DNA of 64,000 nucleotides from Thermoplasmatales archaeon (GCA_020350825.1 CP070724.1:718910-782909); one strand, 5' to 3'. Numbered from the stretch's first letter, positions 26,098 through 34,789 are shown. Notes: generated by a model not told the origin, from the letters alone. Program-made: numbers and translations.

Positions 26098-26664
26098 ATG
26101 ATCGGAAATAATCTAACCACTATTCCCTTACAAACATTTTTTGTTTCAAGGGAGATAAGCAAATGTCCTTTAATTTCGGATATCATAAAATTGAGCAAAA
26201 AGATAGATGAGTTAGGGTTAATTGACAATAACGATTATTGCATAAGTCTTGCTTACGGTAAACGTATACTAATTAATGCTAAAAACGTAAACGTTGAAAG
26301 TATGAATCATCAAGACATTATAGAAATCGTGGATTATGACCCTTTGAAAAATATTATTTTGGCAATAGGTATAAAAGATCCAAGCATTGAAACACCGGTT
26401 CATTGGCTCATACATCATGCAAGAGACGATGTAAACGCAATTATCCAGCTTAACGGGGAAAAAGTTGCGAAAAAGTTATCAAAAAATCTACTAATTACTG
26501 AAAAAGAATGCCTATCTGGAACTCTTAAACTGGCAAAGCAAGTTTTAAAAACACTTAGAAGTAGTAAAAAAATCGTGATTAAAAATAGAGGGGGATTGTT
26601 CGTAGGTATAAGTCTAAAAGAAGCCGAAGAACTGGTATTAAAGACATATGGGGTATATAAATGA
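26098..26664 (+). CDS. class II aldolase/adducin-like protein lacking the usual metal-binding histidines
   Basis: 188 residues. The fold is recognisable from the C-terminal half: PSIETPVHWLIHHARDDVNA, then a C-terminal NRGGLFVGISLKEAEELV (compare NHGxxxxGxxLxEA in class II aldolases and MtnB). Where active members have H-T-H after D-V-N-A-I-I (about residues 117-119) this protein has Q-L-N, so two metal ligands are missing. It overlaps mtnA by four bases, the partnership seen in methionine-salvage or DHAP-shunt operons where an aldolase acts after MtnA. Here it may be a non-catalytic partner, or catalysis may work differently. A GAGGT ribosome site precedes the ATG. Confidence 0.75.
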   Translation: MIGNNLTTIPLQTFFVSREISKCPLISDIIKLSKKIDELGLIDNNDYCISLAYGKRILINAKNVNVESMNHQDIIEIVDYDPLKNIILAIGIKDPSIETPVHWLIHHARDDVNAIIQLNGEKVAKKLSKNLLITEKECLSGTLKLAKQVLKTLRSSKKIVIKNRGGLFVGISLKEAEELVLKTYGVYK

Positions 26665-27626
26665 AAGTTGACGGAAAAGATTACAGATCTCTTTGGGTTG
26701 AGGATAATCTTATTAAATTCATTGATCAGAGAAAATTACCATATGTATTCGAGATTTTTACTGCAAAAACTGTGGATGATATTATATTTGCTATAAAGAA
26801 CATGATAGTGCGTGGTGCACCAGCTATTGGAGCTGCAGCTGTATACGGAATGGCTCTTTCAAAAAAAGATTTTAAAAAATCAGCGGAAAAATTAAGAGCT
26901 ACACGTCCAACTGCATATGATCTCTTTTATGCTATAGAATACATGATAGATAAAATAGACAATAATAAGAATGGATTTGACATGGCATCAAAATATGTTG
27001 AAGATATTATTAAGCGGTGTAAAAAAATTGGAGAAATTGGAGAAAAATTGATCAAAGATGACATGAAGATACTTACACATTGTAATGCCGGCGCTCTTGC
27101 AACAGTGGATTATGGGACGGCGCTTGCACCCTTAAGGTTAGCTCACAGAAATGGAAAAAAATTTTTTGTATACGTAGATGAAACAAGACCCCGGCTTCAA
27201 GGACTGTTAACAGCTTGGGAGCTTAAACACGAAGGTATCAAACATGTAGTTATTACTGATAATGCTGCAGGCTATTTCATGAAAAATAAGGATATTGATA
27301 TGGTTATTACAGGTGCAGATAGAATTGCAAAAAATGGTGATTTTGCAAATAAAATTGGAACGTATGAAAAAGCAGTATTAGCCAGGGAGAATAATATCCC
27401 TTTCTATGTCACCGCTCCAATAACTACCTTTGATAATGCCATTAAGGATGGTGGTCATATAATTATTGAAGAACGGGGAAAACGCGAATTATCAGAGATA
27501 AATGGAAAAATGATTATGCCAGATTGGATATCTGTTAAAAATCCTGCTTTTGATGTAACACCTAAAGAGTATGTCACCGGTTATATAACAGAAAAAGGGA
27601 TAATTAAAGGCGATTTTTCATACTAA
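26661..27626 (+). CDS. mtnA: S-methyl-5-thioribose-1-phosphate isomerase family protein
   Basis: 321 residues. Family motifs are VRGAPAIGAAA, LTHCNAGALAT (catalytic Cys), DETRPRLQG and ITGADRIAKNGDFANKIGT (catalytic Asp). It isomerises methylthioribose 1-phosphate, or a related 5-deoxyribose 1-phosphate, to the ribulose form; in archaea the related ribose-1,5-bisphosphate isomerase must be considered as an alternative. It is co-translated with the aldolase-like gene upstream. Length is slightly short of the bacterial enzyme, with a compact N-terminal domain. Confidence 0.9.
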   Translation: MKVDGKDYRSLWVEDNLIKFIDQRKLPYVFEIFTAKTVDDIIFAIKNMIVRGAPAIGAAAVYGMALSKKDFKKSAEKLRATRPTAYDLFYAIEYMIDKIDNNKNGFDMASKYVEDIIKRCKKIGEIGEKLIKDDMKILTHCNAGALATVDYGTALAPLRLAHRNGKKFFVYVDETRPRLQGLLTAWELKHEGIKHVVITDNAAGYFMKNKDIDMVITGADRIAKNGDFANKIGTYEKAVLARENNIPFYVTAPITTFDNAIKDGGHIIIEERGKRELSEINGKMIMPDWISVKNPAFDVTPKEYVTGYITEKGIIKGDFSY

Positions 27627-27723
27627 TGATTAAATTTTTACATAATAGTATATCTAGTAGTACAGTAGAAGAGTATTGAAAGTTTGGACAATGGTTTCAG
27701 TCACCCCTATTTTATTAATATAA

Positions 27724-27903
27724 ATGAAGAAAAGGTTTTTTAAAAAAAATCGAGGATTAATGATGATTACATGGAAATATATAATAAAAGGCGATGCAGG
27801 AACAATTATAACGAAAGATCATAGATATGCAGAAGAGAAAAGCAGAATAGGGTATCGTGTGTTTTGTAAGCGGGAAAAAAATATCTACAAGTATTATCAT
27901 TGA
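27724..27903 (+). CDS. possible small protein of 59 or 47 residues
   Basis: The frame runs from ATG 27724 (MKKRFFKKNRGL) or from ATG 27760/27763 (MMITWKYIIKGDAG) to TGA at 27901. GAGG lies a few bases before the second pair of ATGs, and a TATA-like TTTATTAATATAAATG precedes the first. The sequence (TKDHRYAEEKSRIGYRVFC) has balanced composition unlike random AT-rich DNA. No family recognised. Confidence 0.35.
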   Translation: MKKRFFKKNRGLMMITWKYIIKGDAGTIITKDHRYAEEKSRIGYRVFCKREKNIYKYYH

Positions 27904-28023
27904 TAGTTTTCAGATGATCCTTATGAGTCATTGAGTATTTCTTTAATTATTGGTGATATAATAACCACTCCGCATATGAGATATATATTTAAGGTTTTAA
28001 ATGAAATGTCTTTTTGAAAATTT

Positions 28024-28416
28024 TTATTTTTTTAAATGAAAAACATATAACGTGGGAATCCTTTTTTTCTTACCAGTCCAATATCCGCAGTTAGAACATC
28101 TAAACTCGATAGTTACTTCTCCGCCCCAAATTGTGAGATTTTTTACTCTTTGTAATGAGTTACTACAAACAGGACATCTTGCGAGTATTTTGTGAGGATC
28201 TCCCTCTCTGCTATGGATTTCTATATCTACTAAATTACTTTTTAGAACGATGTTACGTAACCTATGTTCACTCACATGAAACTGTTTCTTCTTAGTTTTT
28301 AATTCTTTTTCTACAAGCTTTTTTAGTTTACGTTGTGAAGAAACGGTGCGATATTTTTTAAAAACATTTTTAACGGATTTTAGGACTGTTTCGTCTGAAG
28401 GAATATGGTAGGCCAT
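28024..28416 (-). CDS. zinc-ribbon protein of unknown function
   Basis: 130 residues. A basic helical N-terminal half (KKLVEKELKTKKKQFHVSEH, winged-helix-like) is followed by a zinc ribbon with CPVC (near residue 88) and CSNCGYW (near residue 110). This combination suggests nucleic-acid binding, either a transcription or translation-associated protein conserved among related archaea. It stands alone before two CBS genes on the same strand. Confidence 0.8.
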   Translation of the reverse strand: MAYHIPSDETVLKSVKNVFKKYRTVSSQRKLKKLVEKELKTKKKQFHVSEHRLRNIVLKSNLVDIEIHSREGDPHKILARCPVCSNSLQRVKNLTIWGGEVTIEFRCSNCGYWTGKKKRIPTLYVFHLKK

Positions 28417-28451
28417 AATATAGTAGAATTGTCTTAATTACTTATAATCTT

Positions 28452-29231
28452 TTATAAAGATACGGTCTTCAAAAGATCCGTTCTTGTAACAATTCCAACA
28501 AGAACGGTATCTTTTATCACAGGTAGAGCCCCAACATTATGTTTGGTCATAAGTTTTGCTGCATCAGCAGCCGTTATAGATTGTATTGTCCAAACTACTG
28601 GAATCTTCATAACATCCTTTACTAATAGTTCATCAAGCCGATGTTTCTGATGTCCTAAAGAAAAAGATTTTTTTAATAAAGCAAATGCAAAAGCAATTTC
28701 AGCATCTGATATTATACCAACAAGTTTTCCCTGGTTTAGGACAGGTAGGCGTGCAACATTTTCATTTATCATAACCCTTCTTGCATGTACTACTCTATCA
28801 TCTGCTGATACAGAAAAAACATTTCTTTGCATCAGAGCACTTAGAGTTTTTTTACTATTAACAAGATGCAAAAGATCAGCCTTTGTGACAACTCCTACAA
28901 GCTTATCTTTATCTACAACTGGAAGCATAGTTGGTCCAGGTTCACCGACCTTTTTTAAAATGTCTTTAACGTCTGTATTTGGGGAAATTGTAACAAAATT
29001 TTTTTCATTAACTGATGAAGCATGTAATCTTGAAGTAGAAATGCTTCTTTTTCTTATTGATCCTAATTTATATGCTATTACATTGTCGGTTATTATACCA
29101 AAAAGTTTTTTATCTTCAACAACAGGAATTTTTGTAATATTATGCTTCTTCATAAGATCAAGAATATACTTTAAATCCTGGTCTTTATCAACATAAATAA
29201 TGTCTTTTGTCATTATCTCTTTTACTTTCAT
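28452..29231 (-). CDS. four-CBS-domain protein
   Basis: 259 residues from the ATG at 29231, preferred because GGGATGA lies just upstream; the longer frame starts at a TTG (29249) with no ribosome site. Four CBS motifs are visible: KEIMTKDIIYVDKD, VTISPNTDVKDI, LMQRNVFSVSADDRVVHA and VKDVMKIPVVWTIQ, each with a closing G-I/V-V/I-T/S-D-x-x. They form two Bateman modules that bind adenine nucleotides or SAM and report energy state. No effector domain is attached, so it probably acts on a partner protein. It is in an operon with the CBS/zinc-ribbon gene upstream. Confidence 0.9.
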   Translation of the reverse strand: MKVKEIMTKDIIYVDKDQDLKYILDLMKKHNITKIPVVEDKKLFGIITDNVIAYKLGSIRKRSISTSRLHASSVNEKNFVTISPNTDVKDILKKVGEPGPTMLPVVDKDKLVGVVTKADLLHLVNSKKTLSALMQRNVFSVSADDRVVHARRVMINENVARLPVLNQGKLVGIISDAEIAFAFALLKKSFSLGHQKHRLDELLVKDVMKIPVVWTIQSITAADAAKLMTKHNVGALPVIKDTVLVGIVTRTDLLKTVSL

Positions 29232-29258
29232 TATTTCATCCCGTTTCAATCAAAAATA

Positions 29259-29813
29259 TTATTGATATTTTAATGCATCCATGCAATTCTCACACAACAA
29301 ACGTCCGTCAATATTTTTTAGGTTGGTAGATAGTGAACTACAATCTTCACATTTACCAGAAAAGATCTGAGCTCTAAGATGAGATTCATCTTTCTTTGAT
29401 ATATTATACCACTCTCTAGCTATCTCGTTCAATATGGGGGAAATTCGTGTTATATCTTTATGGGTTATTATACCAATTAATTCACCGTTTTCAACTACAG
29501 GCAGCCTTCTAATGTTGCATTTACCCATTGTTTTCATAGCTTTTTCAACTGAGATATAGGGGTCAGTCACTATAATCGGTGTGCTCATGACTTCTTCCAC
29601 CAGTATCACATTTGCATTCTTTCCTTCAGCTACAACCTTTTTTAATATATCACTTTCTGTTAATATGCCGGTAGGCTGTTTTTTTTCTACGACTATTACG
29701 TTTCCGATTTTTTTTTCTCTCATGAGTTTAGCTACTTCTAAAACTGTAATTGTGGGTTTTACTATGACAGGATTACTTTTCATCGCTTCCTTTACAATGA
29801 CTTCTTTCTTCAT
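29259..29813 (-). CDS. CBS-pair protein with C-terminal zinc ribbon
   Basis: 184 residues: one Bateman module (CBS 1 about 5-60, KEAMKSNPVIVKPTITV; CBS 2 about 70-125, EEVMSTPIIVTDPYISV) and a C-terminal treble-clef/zinc ribbon with C-x2-C at CEDC and CENC (about residues 156-178). CBS proteins with such a ribbon are common in archaea and are thought to be nucleotide-sensing regulators. It precedes the four-CBS gene by 27 bases, measured to that gene's ATG, on the same strand. Confidence 0.9.
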   Translation of the reverse strand: MKKEVIVKEAMKSNPVIVKPTITVLEVAKLMREKKIGNVIVVEKKQPTGILTESDILKKVVAEGKNANVILVEEVMSTPIIVTDPYISVEKAMKTMGKCNIRRLPVVENGELIGIITHKDITRISPILNEIAREWYNISKKDESHLRAQIFSGKCEDCSSLSTNLKNIDGRLLCENCMDALKYQ

Positions 29814-30029
29814 TTGATAGTCACCTTATAATCACTTTAAACTCAGAGTTAAGAACTACCAGCCCAAACATTAAAAGATTTTCAAGTATTTTACCTTTTT
29901 CGTATGATTGATAATTGTGAACAAAGATTTAAAAGTATACCAGATAGAAAAGAAACTCTTTCAAAGACGAATACATTTTATTCTGTCATATGTGGAGATT
30001 TGGATTAACTGTAAAAGGTGAAAATGAGT

Positions 30030-30470
30030 ATGGTAACATTTGTAATTAAAGGGGTTCCAAAGGTAAAGAAAAGACCTGTGTTTTCTACTCAGGGTGGAAA
30101 GGTGAGGACGTACACTCCAAAAACAACAGCAACGTATGAGAACTTAGTAAAACTTAAAGCAGAAGAACAATTTAAACATCCACTCGACGGTTCAATAAGT
30201 TTGGCTATACGATTCTATCTTCCAAGACCAAAAAGATTAATCTGGAAACGAAGATCCATGCCTGAAATTTTTTCGGATAAAAGACCTGATATAGATAATC
30301 TTGCTAAAGCAGTAATTGATGGATTGAATGGCGTTGCCTTCAGAGACGATGGACAGATAGCAGATTTACATATCACAAAAAAATTTCACGCAGGAGATGA
30401 TGAACCAAAAACAATAGTTATGGTTAATAATGTCAAAGAAGGTTTTAATCAATCATCATTAGATATATAA
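30030..30470 (+). CDS. RusA-family Holliday junction resolvase
   Basis: 146 residues from the ATG at 30030, which has AGGTGA eight bases upstream; a GTG at 30018 lies inside that ribosome site and is not a likely start. The RusA core is present: VPKVKKRPVF, RPDIDNLAKAVIDGLNG with D87, D89 and D97, and FRDDGQI. The acidic residues bind magnesium for symmetric cleavage of four-way DNA junctions. Archaea normally resolve junctions with Hjc; RusA enzymes are best known from lambdoid phages, so this may be an acquired or supplementary enzyme. Confidence 0.88.
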   Translation: MVTFVIKGVPKVKKRPVFSTQGGKVRTYTPKTTATYENLVKLKAEEQFKHPLDGSISLAIRFYLPRPKRLIWKRRSMPEIFSDKRPDIDNLAKAVIDGLNGVAFRDDGQIADLHITKKFHAGDDEPKTIVMVNNVKEGFNQSSLDI

Positions 30471-30532
30471 GTTCATATTGGATGATACGAAATCTTTTTA
30501 GTTAGTTGTATATTACTGCTCCTTTGATTACA

Positions 30533-30973
30533 ATGAAAAAATTACTAATTGCCTATGATGGCTCAGAGGCTTCAACAAAAGCTATTGATATGGCACTAAA
30601 ATGTTCTAATAAAGGAGACGAAATAATACTTCTTACAGTGATACCTGCTGCACTGGTAGAATCGGCTTTTACAGATATGTTGCTTCCAACGATTGATCTA
30701 AGCTCTGTAGTAAGATCAGGTAGTTTTAAAGAAAAAGCCATGGAAAATATGAACAAAGTTGCAAAAGAAATGGAAGGTAAAATAGATAAAGTAGATATTG
30801 TCGTGGAATCAGGCGATGCTGCAGATGAGATACTTCTGACTTCAAAAAAACATGAAGTTGATATTATAATCATTGGATACAAAGGATATGGAAAAGAAGG
30901 TAGATTTCTACTTGGTAGTGTTACCGATAAAGTGGTAAGACACGCAAGCAGATCTGTTCTAGTTGTAAGATAA
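30533..30973 (+). CDS. universal stress protein, UspA family
   Basis: 146 residues from ATG 30533 (MKKLLIAYDGSEAS). A longer frame from a TTG adds residues that do not belong to the fold. The ATP-binding motif G-x2-G-x9-G-S (GYKGYGKEGRFLLGS) and the VVRHASRSVLVV end are complete. UspA proteins bind ATP and respond to stress or starvation. The mRNA may be leaderless. It precedes coaBC by 14 bases, so the two may be co-transcribed. Confidence 0.92.
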   Translation: MKKLLIAYDGSEASTKAIDMALKCSNKGDEIILLTVIPAALVESAFTDMLLPTIDLSSVVRSGSFKEKAMENMNKVAKEMEGKIDKVDIVVESGDAADEILLTSKKHEVDIIIIGYKGYGKEGRFLLGSVTDKVVRHASRSVLVVR

Positions 30974-30987
30974 AAAATTGTGATTAA

Positions 30988-32181
30988 ATGCATCCTGCAA
31001 ACGAGATACGCGGGATTAAAAGCAAGAAGCTTTCTAAAAAGAAAATTGTTCTTGGTGTAACCGGAAGTATAGCAGCTACTGAATCAATTAAATTATCACG
31101 AGAGTTGATTCGTCATGGCGCAGATGTTTATCCTGTTATGACAAAAGCAGCAACAAGAATTATTCATCCTGATTCTTTAGAATTTGCCACGTCCCATCTA
31201 CCAATTATTGAATTAACTGGAAAAACAGAGCATGTTTCATTTTGTGGCCTTACGAAAGACCGCGTAGATCTATTTCTAATTTCTCCCTGTACTGCTAATA
31301 CTATCTCAAAGATTGCACTTGGTATTGATGACACACCGGTGACAACTTTCGCAACTACTGCGATTGGATCAGGTATGTCAATAGCAATTGTGCCGGCTAT
31401 GCACCTTTCGATGTATAATCATAAAATCGTACAAAAAAACATCGATAAATGTAAAAGAATCGGTATATCTTTTATTGACCCTGTTATTCAAGGGAACAAA
31501 GCCAAGATGGTTGATGTGGATGAAATAGTTGAACATATAATAAGATTGATTGGAAAACAGGATTTAGGAAAAAAAAATCTTCTAATTATTGGTGGGGCTA
31601 CTGCCGAAGCAATAGATGATATAAGGATACTAACAAATAGAAGTTCTGGTAAAACTGCTGTTGCTCTGGCAAATACTGCGTTTGAGCGAGGTGCAAACGT
31701 TGAGTTATGGTGTGGACATTCAAAAGAGGTTGTTCCTTCATATATACCAGTTAAAAATTATGAATCAGTAGAAGATTTATTGAATTTATTGAAGAATAAT
31801 GATATAAAATTTGATTTAATCATTGTCTGTGCAGCGATTGCAAATTATCTTCCAAAAAAACAAAAAGGAAAAATTTCCTCTGGAAGGCCCAAGCTTGATT
31901 TAGAGCTTCTTCCTGCACCAAAAATTATTCAAAAAATTAGATTGATTGCACCGAAATCCAAAATTATTGCCTTTAAAGTGGAAGGAAACAAGAAAAATTT
32001 GAAAGAAAAATCATATCAATTACTAAAGAAAAATCAACTAAATTTTGTTATCGCCAATACTGTTTCTGCTTTTGGTAAAGATGAAAATGAGATTTTGATT
32101 ATTAATAAAAAAGGCAGGAGTTATCATAGAAAAGGAAAAAAAGAAGATCTTGCTGATTTTATTCTAGATATTACTAGTTGA
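30988..32181 (+). CDS. coaBC: bifunctional phosphopantothenoylcysteine decarboxylase/phosphopantothenate-cysteine ligase
   Basis: 397 residues. CoaC half (about 15-190): flavin-binding VTGSIAATESIKLSREL, ISPCTANTISKIALG and VPAMHLSMYNH. CoaB half (about 195-397): NRSSGKTAVALANTA, CAAIANYLP, KLDLELLPAPKII. It couples 4'-phosphopantothenate to cysteine and decarboxylates the product on the way to CoA. With the archaeal pantoate kinase at 42747 it supplies two parts of the CoA route. About 15 extra basic residues precede the CoaC fold. Confidence 0.96.
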   Translation: MHPANEIRGIKSKKLSKKKIVLGVTGSIAATESIKLSRELIRHGADVYPVMTKAATRIIHPDSLEFATSHLPIIELTGKTEHVSFCGLTKDRVDLFLISPCTANTISKIALGIDDTPVTTFATTAIGSGMSIAIVPAMHLSMYNHKIVQKNIDKCKRIGISFIDPVIQGNKAKMVDVDEIVEHIIRLIGKQDLGKKNLLIIGGATAEAIDDIRILTNRSSGKTAVALANTAFERGANVELWCGHSKEVVPSYIPVKNYESVEDLLNLLKNNDIKFDLIIVCAAIANYLPKKQKGKISSGRPKLDLELLPAPKIIQKIRLIAPKSKIIAFKVEGNKKNLKEKSYQLLKKNQLNFVIANTVSAFGKDENEILIINKKGRSYHRKGKKEDLADFILDITS

Positions 32182-32403
32182 TTTAAATCATATTCAATAT
32201 GTTTCTTATCTTGCAGTGATTGCTTTAATAAAATACCAAAGATATTTCTGGTTATGCCCGAACAACATATATACAGCTTATCCATTAGTTTAACTTGGAA
32301 TACTTAGCTAAATAACTGAGGGATACTTTAAAGAAAAAAGTGAAGTATTACCTATTGAACTCTGGTGCAATAATGAATTTAGAATATTGGAGTAGGGTTA
32401 TAA

Positions 32404-32613
32404 ATGAATGAAAAAGACAAAAAAGAATTTCTGGAAGAATTCGGAAAGGCTGATGGACCAAAAAAACTTGATATGTGGTACTATGCATTGGAACAAGAAG
32501 TTTTATGGGAACAAATATTGTCTGAGATGTCGGAAATAGCAAAGGAACAGAAAATGGATAAAAAATTAGATAAAATGATGCAAGAAGAAATGAATGGTAT
32601 AACAGGTAAATAG
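32404..32613 (+). CDS. small charged helical protein of unknown function
   Basis: 69 residues, strongly helical and charged, with an aromatic core (KKLDMWYYALEQEVLWEQIL). No signal peptide or membrane helix. A weak ribosome-like GGAGTAGGG lies ten bases upstream. The composition is typical of a real small cytoplasmic protein, perhaps one that dimerises through the helix. Not recognised. Confidence 0.6.
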   Translation: MNEKDKKEFLEEFGKADGPKKLDMWYYALEQEVLWEQILSEMSEIAKEQKMDKKLDKMMQEEMNGITGK

Positions 32614-32857
32614 ATCTTGATTAAATTTATTGTACTATTTTACGATAATTATAACATAACTATAAGAACGAGGTAGGTTTTTTTTAAGATTGTATTAGAC
32701 TTTTTGATTTCATCTTTCCAACCCAAAACAAATATGGTATGCTTTTTGAATCTCAGTCTAAGGGTTATAGCATTGTGGAAATGAAATCATTGGAGTAATA
32801 CTAGGTTTTGAGATAATATTATAATCTAAAATCTCTTATAGGTATTGAGGTGTTTTG

Positions 32858-33103
32858 ATGAATGAGAGAGGAATACAAGGTTTTGAAGATTTACCTGCGG
32901 AAGAATATAAAACATTAGAAACAAGATTATATGGAGAATTAATGAGATCTTGTCAGAGATATGTCACTAAACTAAGATTAATATCTATCCTTGGCATCCT
33001 TGATTTTGTAAAACAAGAGATTATGGATTTTGAAAAGGAAAATATGAAATTTATGGATGATGAAAGTCCTGAAGGGGAATCAAATATTACTTTTGATAAA
33101 TGA
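32858..33103 (+). CDS. small helical protein of unknown function
   Basis: 81 residues from ATG 32858, which has GAGGTG six bases upstream; a TTG codon directly before it is not needed. The sequence is helical (EDLPAEEYKTLETRLYGELM, LISILGILDFVKQEIMDFEK) with an acidic tail. No catalytic motif. It is followed by a region of decayed repeats. Confidence 0.65.
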   Translation: MNERGIQGFEDLPAEEYKTLETRLYGELMRSCQRYVTKLRLISILGILDFVKQEIMDFEKENMKFMDDESPEGESNITFDK

Positions 33104-33188
33104 TAATAAAAAAGGGTAACTATTCCTTTTTAACTCCTTATGGAAATGTAGAAATGAAATCATTCCATCTTCAATAATTAATACCAAT

Positions 33189-33292
33189 TAGTTTTAACTA
33201 GAAGAATCTGTGGCAAAAATTTGTGAAATGAGGCGCAGATCACACCAAATTTTAATATTAAGGGAGGAGGTTAGAAATGAATTCAAAATAAC
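33189..33292 (+). pseudogene. relict of a small-gene promoter and start
   Basis: The stretch TAGTTTTAACTAGAAGAATC then TGTGGCAAAAATTTG is a decayed form of the promoters at 17019 and 18786; the TATA box is lost (TTTGTGAAATG). It leads to a perfect ribosome site (GGGAGGAGG) and an ATG at 33278 that opens only four codons (MNSK) before TAA. This looks like the 5' end of a lost exported-protein gene. Confidence 0.45.
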
Positions 33293-33353
33293 TCCCAAAG
33301 TAATCTTACGCCTCAAACTAACTATTAATATCGATGCTCTTATATACTTTTCG
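33205..33353 (-). ncRNA. candidate small RNA, locus 2
   Basis: Read on the minus strand, the promoter CGAAAAGTATATAAGAG (33337-33353) is identical to that of locus 1. At the same distance (about 30 bases from the TATA centre) the predicted transcript begins with the same 21 bases (33294-33314). Further down, weaker similarity to locus 1 continues. TGAGGCG near the 5' end can pair with CGCCTCA about 80 bases later (33228-33234). No protein frame of note. Transcription is inferred. Confidence 0.45.
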
Positions 33354-33355
33354 CA

Positions 33356-33751
33356 TCTCCGGGCAAATGTTTTATAAAATTATTTAATTCACCACTATTT
33401 CGTTATTTTACCGATACATCTGTAATGATATATAGTACTCACAAAAACAAAAACTTATATAATCAGATGTTCGACAAATTACAAACACTCCAATAAGATT
33501 ATCATGGTGTAATGTTAAGTAAGTTTGGTAATAGTGGTCTCAAAGGTAAAATATGTGGAAAACGGGGAGAACCATTTAATTATTAAATAAAGAGTAACAT
33601 TCTCTCTCCAGAAAAATATTACCGATATCTCTTGACTCTACAGATAGGTTAGGTTTATATACTATGAGAAAATCCATTAAATGTGGGTGTTTCACTAATC
33701 ATAAAGTATAGTTAATTCAACCATATAATAGAATATAGATTTGATGAAAAT
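33356..33751. other. AT-rich intergenic region, no supported gene
   Basis: No frame on either strand is convincing. A TATA-like AGGTTTATATACTATG at 33650-33664 may be the threonine aldolase promoter, giving a leader of roughly 70 bases. The rest shows only AT-rich sequence. Confidence 0.4.
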
Positions 33752-34789
33752 ATGTCAAATAATAAAGGATTTGCTAGCGATAATCATTCTGGTATCCACC
33801 CAGATATTCTTAAAGCGATTGTATCTGCAAACGTAGATTATACCATTGCATATGGAGATGACGAGTATACAGAACGGGCCATTAAAAAATTCAAAGAACA
33901 TTTCGGTGATAGTATCGAAGTTTTCTTTGTCTATAACGGTACTGCAGCAAATATACTAGGATTAAAAACAGTTACCAATTCTTTCAATTCTATAATCTGT
34001 GCTGAAACTGCTCATCTTAATGTTCATGAATGCAGTGGCCCAGAGAAATTTACAGGTTGCAAACTAATAACCATTCAAGCAAATAACGGAAAATTAACTA
34101 TCGATCAGATAGAACCATATATTGTTGGTTTTGGAGATCCACATGTTGCTCAGCCAAAGGTCATTTCTATAACACAACCAACTGAACTTGGTACAATTTA
34201 TACTCCTAAAGAAATCAAAGAACTTTCTGATTTTGCTCATAAAAATGGAATGTTAATCCATATAGATGGCGCGAGACTTTGCAATGCTGCTGCCTCACTT
34301 AATGTAAGAATGAAGGAAATTACCAAGGATGCTGGTGTTGATATACTTTCTTTTGGGGGTACAAAAAACGGAATGATGCTTGGGGAGGCAGTTGTTTTTT
34401 TCAGTAAAAATTTATCAAAGGACTTTGCTTACATAAGGAAACAAGGGATGCAGTTAGCATCAAAGATGAGGTTTATTTCAGCACAATTTGAAGTATTTTT
34501 ATCCAATGATTTATGGTTAAAAAATGCAAAACATGCAAATAAAATGACTCAATTATTATACAAAGAACTCAAAGATATTCCGCAAATAAAGATAACCCAG
34601 AAAGTAGAAGCAAATGCTATATTTGCAATCATTCCAAAGGAACATATCATTCCATTACAGAAAAAATATTTCTTCCATGTATTTAATGAACGTACCTCAG
34701 AAGTGAGATGGATGTGCTCATTTGATACAACTAAAGAAGATATTATGAATTTTACTGAAATAATAAGAAAAACTATAGCTGAAAAATAG
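33752..34789 (+). CDS. ltaE: low-specificity L-threonine aldolase
   Basis: 345 residues, the family length. A PLP enzyme that splits L-threonine (or allo-threonine) to glycine and acetaldehyde. The N-terminal FASDNHSGIHPDIL, the HIDGARL motif (Asp contacts PLP) and SFGGTKNGMM with the Schiff-base Lys are present. Family-typical AETAHLNVHECSGPEKFTGC is also visible. It appears monocistronic. In an amino-acid fermenter it would feed glycine or acetaldehyde into catabolism (inference). Confidence 0.95.
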   Translation: MSNNKGFASDNHSGIHPDILKAIVSANVDYTIAYGDDEYTERAIKKFKEHFGDSIEVFFVYNGTAANILGLKTVTNSFNSIICAETAHLNVHECSGPEKFTGCKLITIQANNGKLTIDQIEPYIVGFGDPHVAQPKVISITQPTELGTIYTPKEIKELSDFAHKNGMLIHIDGARLCNAAASLNVRMKEITKDAGVDILSFGGTKNGMMLGEAVVFFSKNLSKDFAYIRKQGMQLASKMRFISAQFEVFLSNDLWLKNAKHANKMTQLLYKELKDIPQIKITQKVEANAIFAIIPKEHIIPLQKKYFFHVFNERTSEVRWMCSFDTTKEDIMNFTEIIRKTIAEK

